DNA from: Edaphochlamys debaryana
Lineage: Eukaryota > Chlorophyta > Chlorophyceae > Chlamydomonadales
DNA: 64,000 bases
Assembly (NCBI GenBank): GCA_016858145.1
Contig: JAEHOE010000144.1
Location: 62,001 to 126,000, forward strand
Direction: 5' to 3'
This document shows, piece by piece, positions 48,750-58,537 of this stretch. How positions within the stretch are numbered: position 1 is the first letter of the stretch; each line of letters opens with the position of its first letter. The notes under the pieces were generated by a model. That model saw only the letters and a program-made list of their open reading frames with translations, was not told the DNA's origin and searched no databases. The position numbers and the translations under genes are program-made.

Positions 48750-50870
48750 GATTGCTAGATGTGAAGCAAGTATGTGTAGCAGGAGAGAGAAAGGAGGGGT
48801 GCGGGGCCTTCCATAGGCGCGGCACCAGACGCGGGTGCATGCAGACCCCCGTCGCCATCGCCATGCCAGTATCCCCTGCCAACCCAGTACTCACACGAGC
48901 ACATACACGAGCCTTACGCACAGCCCCACACCTAACTGCTTTAGCAAGGTCAGCACCATGCCGAAGCATCCCCATCGTGTGCCTTCCAACGGGCTTCTCA
49001 CGCGACAAGTAACGCTTAACAGCACAGAGGTATCACGGGAGTCCATAACCAAGCGCCTGGGGCGTTACCCCACTTCGGGCCTTCGTGCCCGCACACCGCC
49101 CCCGCGCACCAGTCTGTCCTACGCCCCGTAGTCTATAAGCTCCCGTCTGTCCGCTGGAGCGCCCAGCATAGCCGCCATGCCTTCAGGGAAATGGAGGCAA
49201 GCAGGTGGAGGCGAGACAAGAAGCACGCTGCCCTTCATGATTTTCTCACATGCCGGCAGAGTCTGTGCCGAGGGGTGCGAGTCCCCCGACAACCTGCTAA
49301 TTACGCGTTAAAGCTCGGTTGGAGTATAGTGCGCCCACGGTTACCACGGGGAATGGGTCGCGTAGCAGATGGGTGAGGGGCTCAGCCCTTTTCCGCCCCC
49401 ATGGGGGCGCCCAGCGCTTGTCTCACGGTCGGTAGGTTCAGCTGCTGGGGCGCCGCCAACGAGGCTGGGCAGTGTACCACTAGGGGGTCTGCAGGCTGTC
49501 GGGGGTCGAAACCGTACGGATGCCAGCGGAGGGCTGCTGGCTGTGGACGTGTGGAGCGGTGCCCACCGCACCGGCCAGCGCCCTGCACACAGGGAACACG
49601 CGAAGCTGCCGGCTGTGCCGAAGAGCTGACCGGGGCTGGGCTGACCGGGGCGCGCGTTCTTAACATCCAGTTCTGGCTCGGGTGTCGGGTCACGGCGGGG
49701 CTGAGGTTAGGTTGACGGGGTCCTGGCACTGGGACGGATGGCAGCGGGCAATGGGCAGCTATGGGCAGCGCGGGGCCGTTTCATGGGTCCTGCGGGGCAA
49801 CCCTGCCGTGCCTCATGCCGCACATGTCGCCACGCTGCGACTGGTCTAACAAGGCGGGATACGACGTGCCGTCCGCCCGCATGCATTCCTGGGGTCGACA
49901 CCCAGAAGCTGACGAGGCCTCCCAGCATACGTCCAAGACCAAGACAAGATTTGAATGGGACAGTGAGGAGCGGAGGGCCTGCTGCATTCAAGGTGCACCG
50001 CAGGTGCATCAACTCTGACTTCTCAGAGGTGAATTGCCAAACGCATGGATACAAGTACGGCGCCTGGATGCCGGCGTGAGTCTGGGAAGCAGTTCACGGT
50101 GCGTGTGCAGATGCACATCGCATCAGACAGGACCGTGCCCTGTGCAGCGGACGCGAGCGCCAGGAGACGCGGGTTGGTCCCTTCTGCCTTCCGGTACTTC
50201 ATGCTCCGCAGGGTGAGAGTAGGAGGAGAGGGCGCCCTCGACCGGCAGGTGGACACTGGACAGTGCCCATGCCGCGCCCATGCGGCGCAAACCGGCTCCA
50301 CCCCCCCCATTTCCTGGCTAGCCCGAGGACGCGATGCAGGGCCAGGGGATGTTGGACGCCGCCGGCCTTTGCATCGGGCGCATGCAACCCTAAGCGGGTC
50401 TGCGGGTCTGCAGCCCTTGATTTCGCTGCGGACAGGACTGTATCCGGCATCTCTAGGTGCCATGCTCTCTGACTGGTGGACTTCGGGGTTGGGGCCCTCA
50501 AGTCCCCGTCGCCGCGCCCAACAGGGATGCAGGGCGGTCGACTGGGGTTCCGCTTTATGTCTGTTGACTAACTCGAGAGCGCCTTGTAAGGTTCAGCACT
50601 ATTGCGTGGGCCTGTTCGACGTTTTGTCCCATTGAGGCTGCTCTGCTCCTGCGGCCTGCGCCCCCCGGGACCGTGGAGTCGGTGGAGTGCATGCACGGAG
50701 GACCAACCCCTGCTGTAAAGTCGTCACGGCGCAGGTCGGGTGGCGGGGTGAGGCGCACGTTGTCCGGGTGCCAGCGGGCGGGGGGCAGGGTGCGAGGAGG
50801 GGGCGGGGGCAGCGGCGGGGGAGGTGGAGGAGGAGGGGGCGGGGGCGGCGAAGCCAGGGAGGGGGTACAA
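48750..50870. other. Upstream region of PA2G4; no gene seen
   Basis: About 2.1 kb between the PA2G4 start and repeat copy 2. It should hold the PA2G4 promoter. Reading frames up to about 150 codons exist but have no domain, codon pattern or splice support. The last 130 bases (50740-50865) are a purine-rich G/GA tract next to the repeat. Confidence 0.45.
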
Positions 50871-51414
50871 ACAAAGTTGTCTGACATCATGCCCCAAAGT
50901 CCCCCGACCCCCCGGGACCCACGATCGACCGTCCCGTACAGTGTACGACACTGCCGTATAAGGCCTGTACGTGCTCCATTCTATGCCTTTCGCGTTTCGC
51001 TGGACTGCTGACCGTGTGCTCTATCCATGGGCGCGCACACCACTCCCGGTGGCCCACGTTGGTCGGGTACAGTCGACCATGCCACGGACCCCGACCCGTC
51101 AATTGGCGGTCTGGGGCGTGGGAGTGGAAGGCGGGCTTCCGGGAGCACCTGCGAGACGCCTTTGGGTGGTCGCGTGTGTGCCCGGGGCCCGGCATGCCGA
51201 CATGTCCCACCGGTCCCGACTCCTAACACCGCTGGACGGGTACCAGTGACTTGCCAGCATAAGTTCGTGCCTTGCTGCATGCTCAGGGCGTGTGGTATGA
51301 TGCTGGGCGCTGCTCTACGCCGCGGTGACCAAGTTCCGCCACACAGCCTCCCGAAGTCCCCCACCCCCCCCTGACCGACGACCGACCGAGAACTTTGGGC
51401 CCCCATAACTTTGC
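50871..51414. mobile_element. Dispersed inverted-repeat element, copy 2
   Basis: About 545 bp matching 22535-23176 in the same orientation, including ATCATGCCCCAAAG near the left end, CATGCCACGGACC and CCGTCAATTG in the middle, and AACTTTGGGCCC at the right end. Terminal CAAAGTT/AACTTTG pair as in copy 1. It lacks the internal 95-bp segment of copy 1. No transposase is encoded. Confidence 0.65.
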
Positions 51415-51853
51415 AATTAAACCTCCGTTTTATTTTCTGAAAGTGGATTCGGGATCCTCACGGCAAGCTCTGTCCAGATGAAGCATGATGTATGTCTGGG
51501 GAGGACCTGCCCCCCCCTGGCGAAGCAGCGGGAGGCGGGGGAGGCGGCGGAGACGGATGCGGAGGCGGAGGCGGCGGAGGTGACGGGGGAGTAGGAGGTG
51601 GAGGAGGAGTACGGCGGCGGACACCACCAAGACGCGTATGCAGACGCTCTACCACCCAGGGCACTCTGGGTCGGCGGTGAGCAGGATTGCTTGCAGTGCA
51701 AAAGTGGTCTGGGTCTGCCTCCCACCTGCCGCGGTGCTTCAGCGGCTGAGGGGCTTCAGTGCCGCCTGCTCGTGAAACTTGCGCTGCTCATGACGCGCGT
51801 GTGCAGCTATCGTAAGGGAAAGGGAAGGAGCCGCCTGAGATGCTATGTGCCAG

Positions 51854-51993
51854 GTACGGGTGTACGGCTATGCGTCGGCCCGAGCGTGTGCGCCACACCC
51901 GCGCCTTTGCTCTACTCTCACCTCAGCCTTTGACACGCTCCCTGCTGGACACCGACCTGCCCTTTACGCTACTGCCGCCTACTACCGCTGCAG
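51854..51993 (+). other. Probable 5' UTR intron of the miniprotein ORF
   Basis: GCCAG|GTACGG at the left and a pyrimidine-rich run ending in CCGCTGCAG at the right fit a spliced intron that ends two bases before the ATG at 51996. Without splicing the frame stays open upstream to 51840, so a longer N-terminus is the alternative. Confidence 0.5.
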
Positions 51994-51995
51994 AA

Positions 51996-52148
51996 ATGGC
52001 GAACTATTCTACTGGGACTTCTATTCCCATCCCGCTCGGAGACCTTACCACAGCCCTCACTATGATCGTCCTCATGATCCCTATCGTCTGCGTAGTCACC
52101 TGGGTCCTTGGCTTCCGCCCTCCGAAGGTGGTGGCCAAGCGCGACTGA
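51996..52148 (+). CDS. Single-pass membrane miniprotein, 50 aa
   Basis: A short intact frame starts MANYSTGTSIPIPLGDL, has one strong membrane helix (about residues 18-40, TALTMIVLMIPIVCVVTWVL) and ends in a basic tail (PPKVVAKRD). The acceptor CTGCAG directly before the ATG supports this start. I do not recognise the family; it is the size of small accessory subunits of membrane complexes. The stop codon is only 105 bp from the cardiolipin synthase ATG on the same strand, with no ATG in between, so the two ORFs may share one mRNA. A stretch of 50 codons with a clean amphipathic layout is unlikely to be chance, but evidence for translation is lacking. Confidence 0.5.
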   Translation: MANYSTGTSIPIPLGDLTTALTMIVLMIPIVCVVTWVLGFRPPKVVAKRD

Positions 52149-52253
52149 AATCGCGATCGCGTTGGCCAGCTGTCGAGGCGCTTCACAGCAGCTCCGGCGC
52201 GCTAAGCTTCTGGAACAACACACGAGCACAGCAGCTATCGCATTTGTGCAGCA

Positions 52254-54277
52254 ATGGCGAGGAGTCAGGCGATGGCTGTCCTCATCGCGCGAGCCGCGGC
52301 TTCCGGTCGTGGCCTTGCGGGCTGCGGCTTGCTCGCTGAAGCGCGCCTCGCACAAGCGGGGTGCCAGTGGACCGCGGCAGGAGCGGGGGGGGCGTCCGAG
52401 GGGACTGCCAGCGGTACACGGTCAGCACCCCCGCCCTGCGCTGACCAGAAGCAGCAACTGCCGCGCGACCCCGCGACGCCAGCGGCATCCCTCATCAGCA
52501 GCAGCCTGCTGGTGGACAAGGGCCGGCCGCAAATCTCCACAATCGGCTACCCACCCTTCCCAGCCCCAGCATCCCAGCAATCCGTGACCTCCTCCCATCT
52601 CCCCCTGCCAGCGGCGCTCACCCACCGCACCACCTTCCACCACTCCCGCCACGTGCCACCCCTCTTGGGCGGGCTCCGCCCGTTCGGCGCTTCGAAAGCG
52701 TTGTCCACGTCAGCAGACTCCTCCTCCAAAGCACCCCGCCCCCGAGACGAGGAGCGCGCCCAGTCCAAGCCAGCCACGCCCAGCGCTGCCCCCAGCCCGG
52801 GCATCCCATCCGTGTCCTCGGGCTCCCACCCGGTCTACAACCTGCCCAACGCCGTGTCTGTAGCGCGACTGGTGTCGGGCCCCATCATCGGCATGTGGCT
52901 GCTCCAAGGGCACTACGCAGCGGCGACTGTGGCGCTACTGGTGTCCGGGGTGAGCGGGGGCCCTGCCTGGTCGAAGGTCCCGGCAGTCTGCCCGTAGGAA
53001 ACGGGAGCCCAATGAACAAGGGTACAAGACCCTAGCGGCGCTATTGCTCGTGGCGCTAAGCCGCGAGCTCAGCCTGGGCCGGCTGGGCCTGGGCCGTGCT
53101 CTCGTGCCGCTGTGCCCTCAACGAACACCTTCCTCCTCACCGTTCCCTCCCCAATTCCCCCTCCCTTCCCCACCTCTTCCGCCCCGTCACCCTCAGTGGA
53201 GTGACTGGCTGGACGGCTACCTGGCCCGGCGCATGGGCGCCACCAGCGTGTTCGGCTCCTACCTGGACCCGCTGGCGGACAAGGTGGGGCGGTGCGGGGT
53301 GGGATGGGGTCGGGTGGGGTGGGGTCAAGGTGGGGCGGGCGGGGTGGGGCGGCCGTGGGGTGGCGTCAATGCAGTGCAGCTAGCCGGGTCTCGCCCACCA
53401 GCCGGTATGGCGACAAGATAAGCAATGATCAAAGCAGTCCGAGCCAGTAAATCAGCAGCACGTCGTGCGCATGTTACCTGGGATGTGGTGGAGTGGGGTC
53501 GAGGCAATGTGAAGCCGGGTGTGGGGTGAGGCATGGGGGAGGGGCCTGCACGTGGCCGAGGGGCGGGAGGGGCGCAGGACGACCAGCAGGTGGGGGAGTT
53601 GTGGCACATGCGTAAAGCAAACGGGCGTTGCGACGCACGCCATGAAGTCCCGATCAGAACCCATAACTTTCCACCCACCTGCATACCACTTCGCCCGTTC
53701 ACGGCTCCCATGCTCTTTCCCGACGGCCGCCCCGACCTCCACCCGCCCCCGCGGCACCTGCCCCCAATCGTGCCGCCCCCAGGTGCTCATCGGCTGCGTG
53801 GCGGCGGCCCTGCTGGCGCACGGGGACATGCCCGGCTGGGTGGCGTTCTGGGTGGTGGGGCGGGACGTGGCCCTGGTCACAGGCGCCTTCGTCTACCGCT
53901 TCCGCTCCTTTGGCTGGCGCTGGCCCGGCAGGGAGGCATTCTTCCGCACCGCCGACGCGCCGGCGCCGGCAGCCTCCGCCGACGGAGCGGCGGCGCCAGC
54001 GGCGGGGCTGGCGGAGGCTGCCGCCAGCGGGGGGGCTGGAGATGGTGGCGGTGTGGCGGGGACCAGGCATGGGGTGGCGTTCATGAAGCCGCTGATGATT
54101 AGTAAGGCCAACACGGCCCTCCAGCTGGTGCTGCTGGGCGGCTACCTGCTGCGCGGGATGTACGGCATGCCGCCGGATGACGTCATCACGGCCCTGGAGC
54201 TGACCACCGTGGGCACCACCATCACGTCCGGGGCGGTGTACTGGTCCATCGCGCACCGCGGTGGGCTGTTCAAGTGA
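52254..54277 (+). CDS. CLS: Cardiolipin synthase (CDP-diacylglycerol type)
   Basis: Three exons join exactly (425 aa): 52254-52949, 53197-53283 and 53783-54277. The enzyme joins CDP-diacylglycerol and phosphatidylglycerol to give cardiolipin in the mitochondrial inner membrane. Residues 1-190 are a long Arg/Ala/Ser-rich leader that starts [20 protein letters not shown] and fits a mitochondrial transit peptide plus linker. The catalytic CDP-alcohol phosphotransferase motif DxxDGxxARx(8)Gx(3)Dx(3)D is complete in the 29-codon middle exon ([10 protein letters not shown], then [10 protein letters not shown]). Before it is [16 protein letters not shown], after it the helices [12 protein letters not shown] and [15 protein letters not shown], and the conserved [20 protein letters not shown] Gly/Ala-rich insert of about 35 residues separates the last two. 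This arrangement is the eukaryotic CRD1/CRLS1 type, not the bacterial phospholipase-D type. Confidence 0.93.
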
Positions 54278-55624
54278 CGGGTAGTGCGGGCGGCCGGGCT
54301 GGAGTAGGAGCGGGGCCTGGATGTTGGTGAGGAGGCGGGTTGAGGAGGCGGGTTGGAAAGCCTCCAGGAGCAAGAGGGCATTGGCGGAGAGCTGTGGCCG
54401 TCGGTCGCAGTCGGGCAGGGGCGACATCCGTGGAGAGCGGGGCTAGTAGACGGGTTGGACTTTAGCTAGTACATGTTGCCACGTTGACCGCAAGTGTATG
54501 CGGTCCGTTTGGTCTGGAAGTTGGCTAGGCGCATGGGTAAAGCGGCACATGCTTGGGTTCCTTGCTGCAAGGCGCCAGCTGTGTCGGATCTCTCTGTCTG
54601 GTGGCCTAAGGCATGCACAAGGCACTAGTGGAAGGTCTCAACAAAGCTTCACTGCCGTGTCGCATACGCAACCTCAGAACCCCGCCCTCAACACGAATCG
54701 CGCGCAACAGCCCTCGACGACCAGTCTCGGTACGACATGAAAGCCCCCAACCCCCCCACGTCCACACGGCATGCCTGCAGCACTGTGTCGGCGGGCTGCG
54801 CTCGGCATAGCCTCTCCCTCAGCTCAAACGTAGTACGATACACTGGACAGACAAGCGGCAGCCCTTTAACAAGCTCTATCGCTTGCTCTGGGCCGCCAAT
54901 ATCCCAGCTACAGCTGAGCTTAATGTACACTCTGGTGCGCCTGGCACTGCGGGCTGCGGCCTCCAAGAAATACGCTCTGGCCCCTCCATCGCGCCGCACA
55001 CGGGGCTGCGAGGCGGCCCTGCCAAATCCTTTTTGCGCCTCCTTCCGGCGTGTGCTCTTCGCGCGGTAGGCGCAAGAGCCCGACACGCCAATTGCATACA
55101 GGCCAAGGGCCTGAGGAGCCACAGGCGGGCCCAAAAAGCAGTGCTCAACTCTGCCTAGCTAGCCTACTAGCGCACCCTCTATGGCGAACTGAAACGCAAA
55201 CAGTACCAGTGGTGAGAACACTGCCGAACCAGGCGTGCGGCACCCAACATGCGGGAGCGCCTGTGGGCGCGGAAAGGCGGCAGGACCCGCGCCCGGCGTG
55301 TGCCGCCGGCGCGCTTGAGACAAGACGCGCGCCCATTCGACGTATGAACGAGGTCACCCTCCAGTCCCCTCCCTCGCGCTCTCCCATCAAGAAGCCTCTG
55401 AACCTTCGCAAGAAGTCTCCCCCTCTCGGAACGCTTCAAGCTGTTTGCCGCCTGCTCCGTATCGGAGCGGGCGCTAGGCCTCCTAGGCAAGCCATCACGT
55501 GGCGCTACTCGCGGGGCAGCTAGCTGGCTCCATTGCCCCTTGGAGGTCCGCTCAACACTAAGCCCTCAAGCTCCTGTGCTCCACTCCCGCTCCTCGAGGT
55601 TTGGCGCGCTTGGCCCCCAATGGA
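54278..55624. other. Gene-free stretch between convergent genes
   Basis: Cardiolipin synthase (plus) and the RING gene (minus) end toward each other across 1.35 kb, which should be mainly their 3' untranslated regions. A 10-bp direct repeat (GAGGCGGGTT) occurs twice at about 54332-54354. Nothing else was supported. Confidence 0.5.
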
Positions 55625-57104
55625 TCAAATGCGCAGCCCGTCAGAGAACGCCGCCTCGAAACCAGCGTCCCCGTCCGCGGCAGCGCGCCGAGCATTGCGC
55701 TTGGCCCTGCGGCCCTGCCCCGGCGCCTGGGGCCCTGACGGTCCCGCGCTGGGGCCCGCGCCACTGCTGCTCGCCGCGACAGTGCCCTCGCCGCTGCCTC
55801 CGGCACCGGCGGACGCCCTGTTGGTGGTGGCCGCGGCTCGGCCCTTGCCGGCCTTGCCGATGGAGGCGCTGCTGCTGGCAGCGGCCGCAGCGTTGCTGTT
55901 GTTATTGTTGGCGGGGCGCGCGTAAATTCTGCCGGAGCGCATGAATCCGTTCTCGCCCAGGCGGCGGTTGCCGAGGACAACGCGGGCACGACCTGCGAGG
56001 ACGGCACGGGAGGGCGGTCAGTGATATGGGGCGGGTGCCGAGTCATGGCCAAGGCCATCCACCCGGCCCAAGGACTGGACCGGAGCGGCTGCCTGGCTGC
56101 CGCGTGAAGCCATCAGCCCGAGCTTGGCAGCGTCGTACCTGCTGCCGAGCTGAGGTAGTACTGCTCCAGCTCATCGTCGAAATCGACATCCTCGTCGTAC
56201 ATGCCGTACTCAATCCACTCGGGCGGCAGCTCCTCGGCCGCCATGCGGCCCGAGACCGCTTTGCCATTCTCCAGGGTCTGCGCACATAGGCGGTCCTTTG
56301 TGAGGCGCGAGACATGCATGCAAAGGCCGCTACCCACCCGAACCGCTGGGCCTGGGCCTTCAGCGCCAGGGCCCAGACCTCAACCCGCAGCCGTCGTGGA
56401 CAAGTCCGCGCATCCCCTTAACCTGCTCTCGCCCCTCCTCTCTCCTTGAATCCTTACCTTGACGTGGTCTACGAACCACTGCGCCCGCTTCAGCAGGCAC
56501 ACGCTCTCCTCCACAGGGGCATCGCTCAGCGTGCCATCCAACAGGCGGTGAGTGTACAGGTAGTTGAAGGGGGCCTTGCACTGCGGGCACCAGGGCGCTT
56601 CCTTGCACTGCGCCCACTGCAGGATGCAGTTGACGCAGTACTCGTGTTCGCAGCCTTTGATGATGGCCAGCTCCTCTGCGGATGGCGGAGAGGGGACACG
56701 TTGGGGGGAAATACTGCTTGATGGTCGCCACCTAGGGTTTTGGGCGACTAGCTTTCGCTTGCTCAGGTCGCTCAGGTCGCATCACAGCCCGCCTGATGAG
56801 CACACCTGGCTGGATGGCGCTCAGGCACACGGCGCAGACGTCGCCCGCGAGAGCGTGGTCGTCATCGCCGTTGTTAGCCACTGACGCGGGCTCCGCGACA
56901 GGCTGAGGATCGGCCGCCTGCTCATGCTCCGCGTAGCCACCCTCGTAGTAGCCGTCCTCCTCCTGTCGAGTGCCAAGCGACAGCAGCGTCAACCCTGGGC
57001 TCTAGGCTCTCGAGTGGCCCCCCGAGCAGCGCTCCCACCTCCCAGTAGGCCTCGTCGCCATAGTCGTCGTCCAGGTCCTGCAGAGCTCGCCGGTTGCGTC
57101 CCAT
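55625..57104 (-). CDS. RING-finger E3 ubiquitin ligase (plant-type C3HC4)
   Basis: Five exons join exactly (315 aa): 57039-57104, 56806-56962, 56458-56675, 56139-56277 and 55625-55992. The RING spans residues about 64-115: CAVCLSAIQPG, KGCEHEYCVNCILQW, then APWCPQCK, so all eight zinc ligands (Cys3-His-Cys4) are present. It is followed by PFNYLYTHRLLDGTL and ESVCLLKRAQWF. That order (RING, then HRxLDG, then ESVCLLxRAxWF) is shared with a land-plant RING family, from memory of those proteins. Downstream is an acidic segment (EYGMYDEDVDFDDELEQYY) and a disordered Ala/Ser/Gly-rich tail with a basic patch (GRRAKRNARR) that could be a nuclear signal. The role is transfer of ubiquitin from an E2; the substrate is unknown. 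Confidence 0.85.
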
Positions 57105-58537
57105 TCGCGCGTCGAGTGCAGGCGAGAGCTGGGGCGAGCGGCCGCGTCTCCGGCTGGAACGAGCGTCCGCAGCTGCTGCTTTGGCTGCAGCCGAGCCTTT
57201 GAGAGTTGTTCAGCGGCTGGAGAACTCCATGGCGCTGGTGAGGGTGTGGCTCGGCAAGAGAAGGCCGAGGACCAACGCCCGAGCTTGTCCAAGCTTTAAG
57301 TGGCTGCTTTGGCCCGGAGGCCTGCAGCACCGGTGAGCACAGGGTGGAAAGGGTGCGAGCCGGCGATGCGGGCTGCTGACCACGCTCAAGAAGAGTATTC
57401 AAATGGACGTGTGCTCCTTGTGGGGTGTGGTTTGCAAGGTGTCGCCTGGGGTGTATACAGCCGGTGAGGGGCTGCCAGCACACAAATCAGCGCCGAGGCG
57501 CACAGTCAATGGATGCCCGGCACCTGGCGATACCCAGCGCATCCGCGCTTGCCATGAGGAGTAGGATAGGGCACGCCAACGAACAGCGTGAAGACTAGGG
57601 GCCGCGCAAAAAGCTTGCCTGGGCACGCTGCGTCCTCGCCACGCAGCTCCGCACAGCCCCGCACGGCCCCAGCGCCTGGTGCCACGCTGGCCCGTTTCTT
57701 GGCGTCCGCCCACTCCCCCAATGCCGCCACCCATATACCACCTTAACGGTGCAACAGCGCTTAAGGATTAAAGAACGAATCTGTGAGTAAGGATTAGGGC
57801 TCTGCCAGCCCGCTATCGGCTGCCGCTCTGCCCACGAACCCAGGGACAATTCCCCGGGGTCCTCTTCCAAAGCCGAGAGACACAACGCATGGAGGTGGGG
57901 GCGTCCAGGCACGCCGCAAGTCACCAACCACCGCCAGGACCACATCAAAGAGTACGCAGAGGAGGGCCTAAAGCGGCCATCGAGCCGGGTCCGGTGAATC
58001 TGCGCAAGCCGTTCGCCCTAATGCTACCTGTGTATGTCTACCTCTGTCCTCCGCCACGCCCTCAAGCTGCTAGCTAACTCTGCTTCTAACCCTTCCCCGT
58101 GCCAGCCGTCCACCGGGCTATTTACTCCACGCTAACGACAACCAGTCTTCCCCACGTTCCTCTCTCTTCCGCCTCCGTCGAGTCACATGAGCCCGTACCG
58201 GCCTGACCCCGTGGGCGAGGAGCCTGACCCCGCACCTATGTCATCTGCTCGTGGCGAATACGAGCTGAGCTTAGTGGCCCTGCAGGGGGGGCATAGAGCA
58301 GAGGGGCGTCAGCAGGTCCTTCCAGCAAAGGGAACAGTACAGGGTACAGGTCCTTCCAGCAAAGGGCCCACTTCAATGGGCGTCCGAGCACGCTGCGGTG
58401 TCCTTGGGCACTACCCATGATACCGTAAGCGGTCATAAGCCTTGCCCACAGCTCCTCGGCAGTCGCCAGCGCCCCGGCTCCAGTGACAGCGGCCCCCAAC
58501 CCCACACCCCCGTTGTCCCCCAATACCAACCCTGCAC
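57105..58537. other. Upstream region of RING gene; no gene seen
   Basis: About 1.4 kb between the RING start and the stop of the next minus-strand gene. It should hold the RING promoter. A perfect 20-bp direct repeat lies at 58313-58332 and 58347-58366. No supported gene. Confidence 0.45.
58313..58366. repeat. Perfect 20-bp direct repeat
   Basis: CAGGTCCTTCCAGCAAAGGG occurs at 58313-58332 and again at 58347-58366, 34 bp apart from start to start. It lies downstream of the membrane-protein gene stop codon, probably in its 3' untranslated region. Confidence 0.9.

Noticed and set aside
49250..49345. A stretch with GGGGTGCGAGTCCCCC considered as a tRNA-like or snRNA fold.
   Set aside because: No complete cloverleaf, no T-loop consensus at the right spacing and no A/B box pair.
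50981..51406. A 141-codon minus-strand frame inside repeat copy 2, considered as a transposon protein.
   Set aside because: The corresponding frame is broken in copy 1 and shows no transposase motif.
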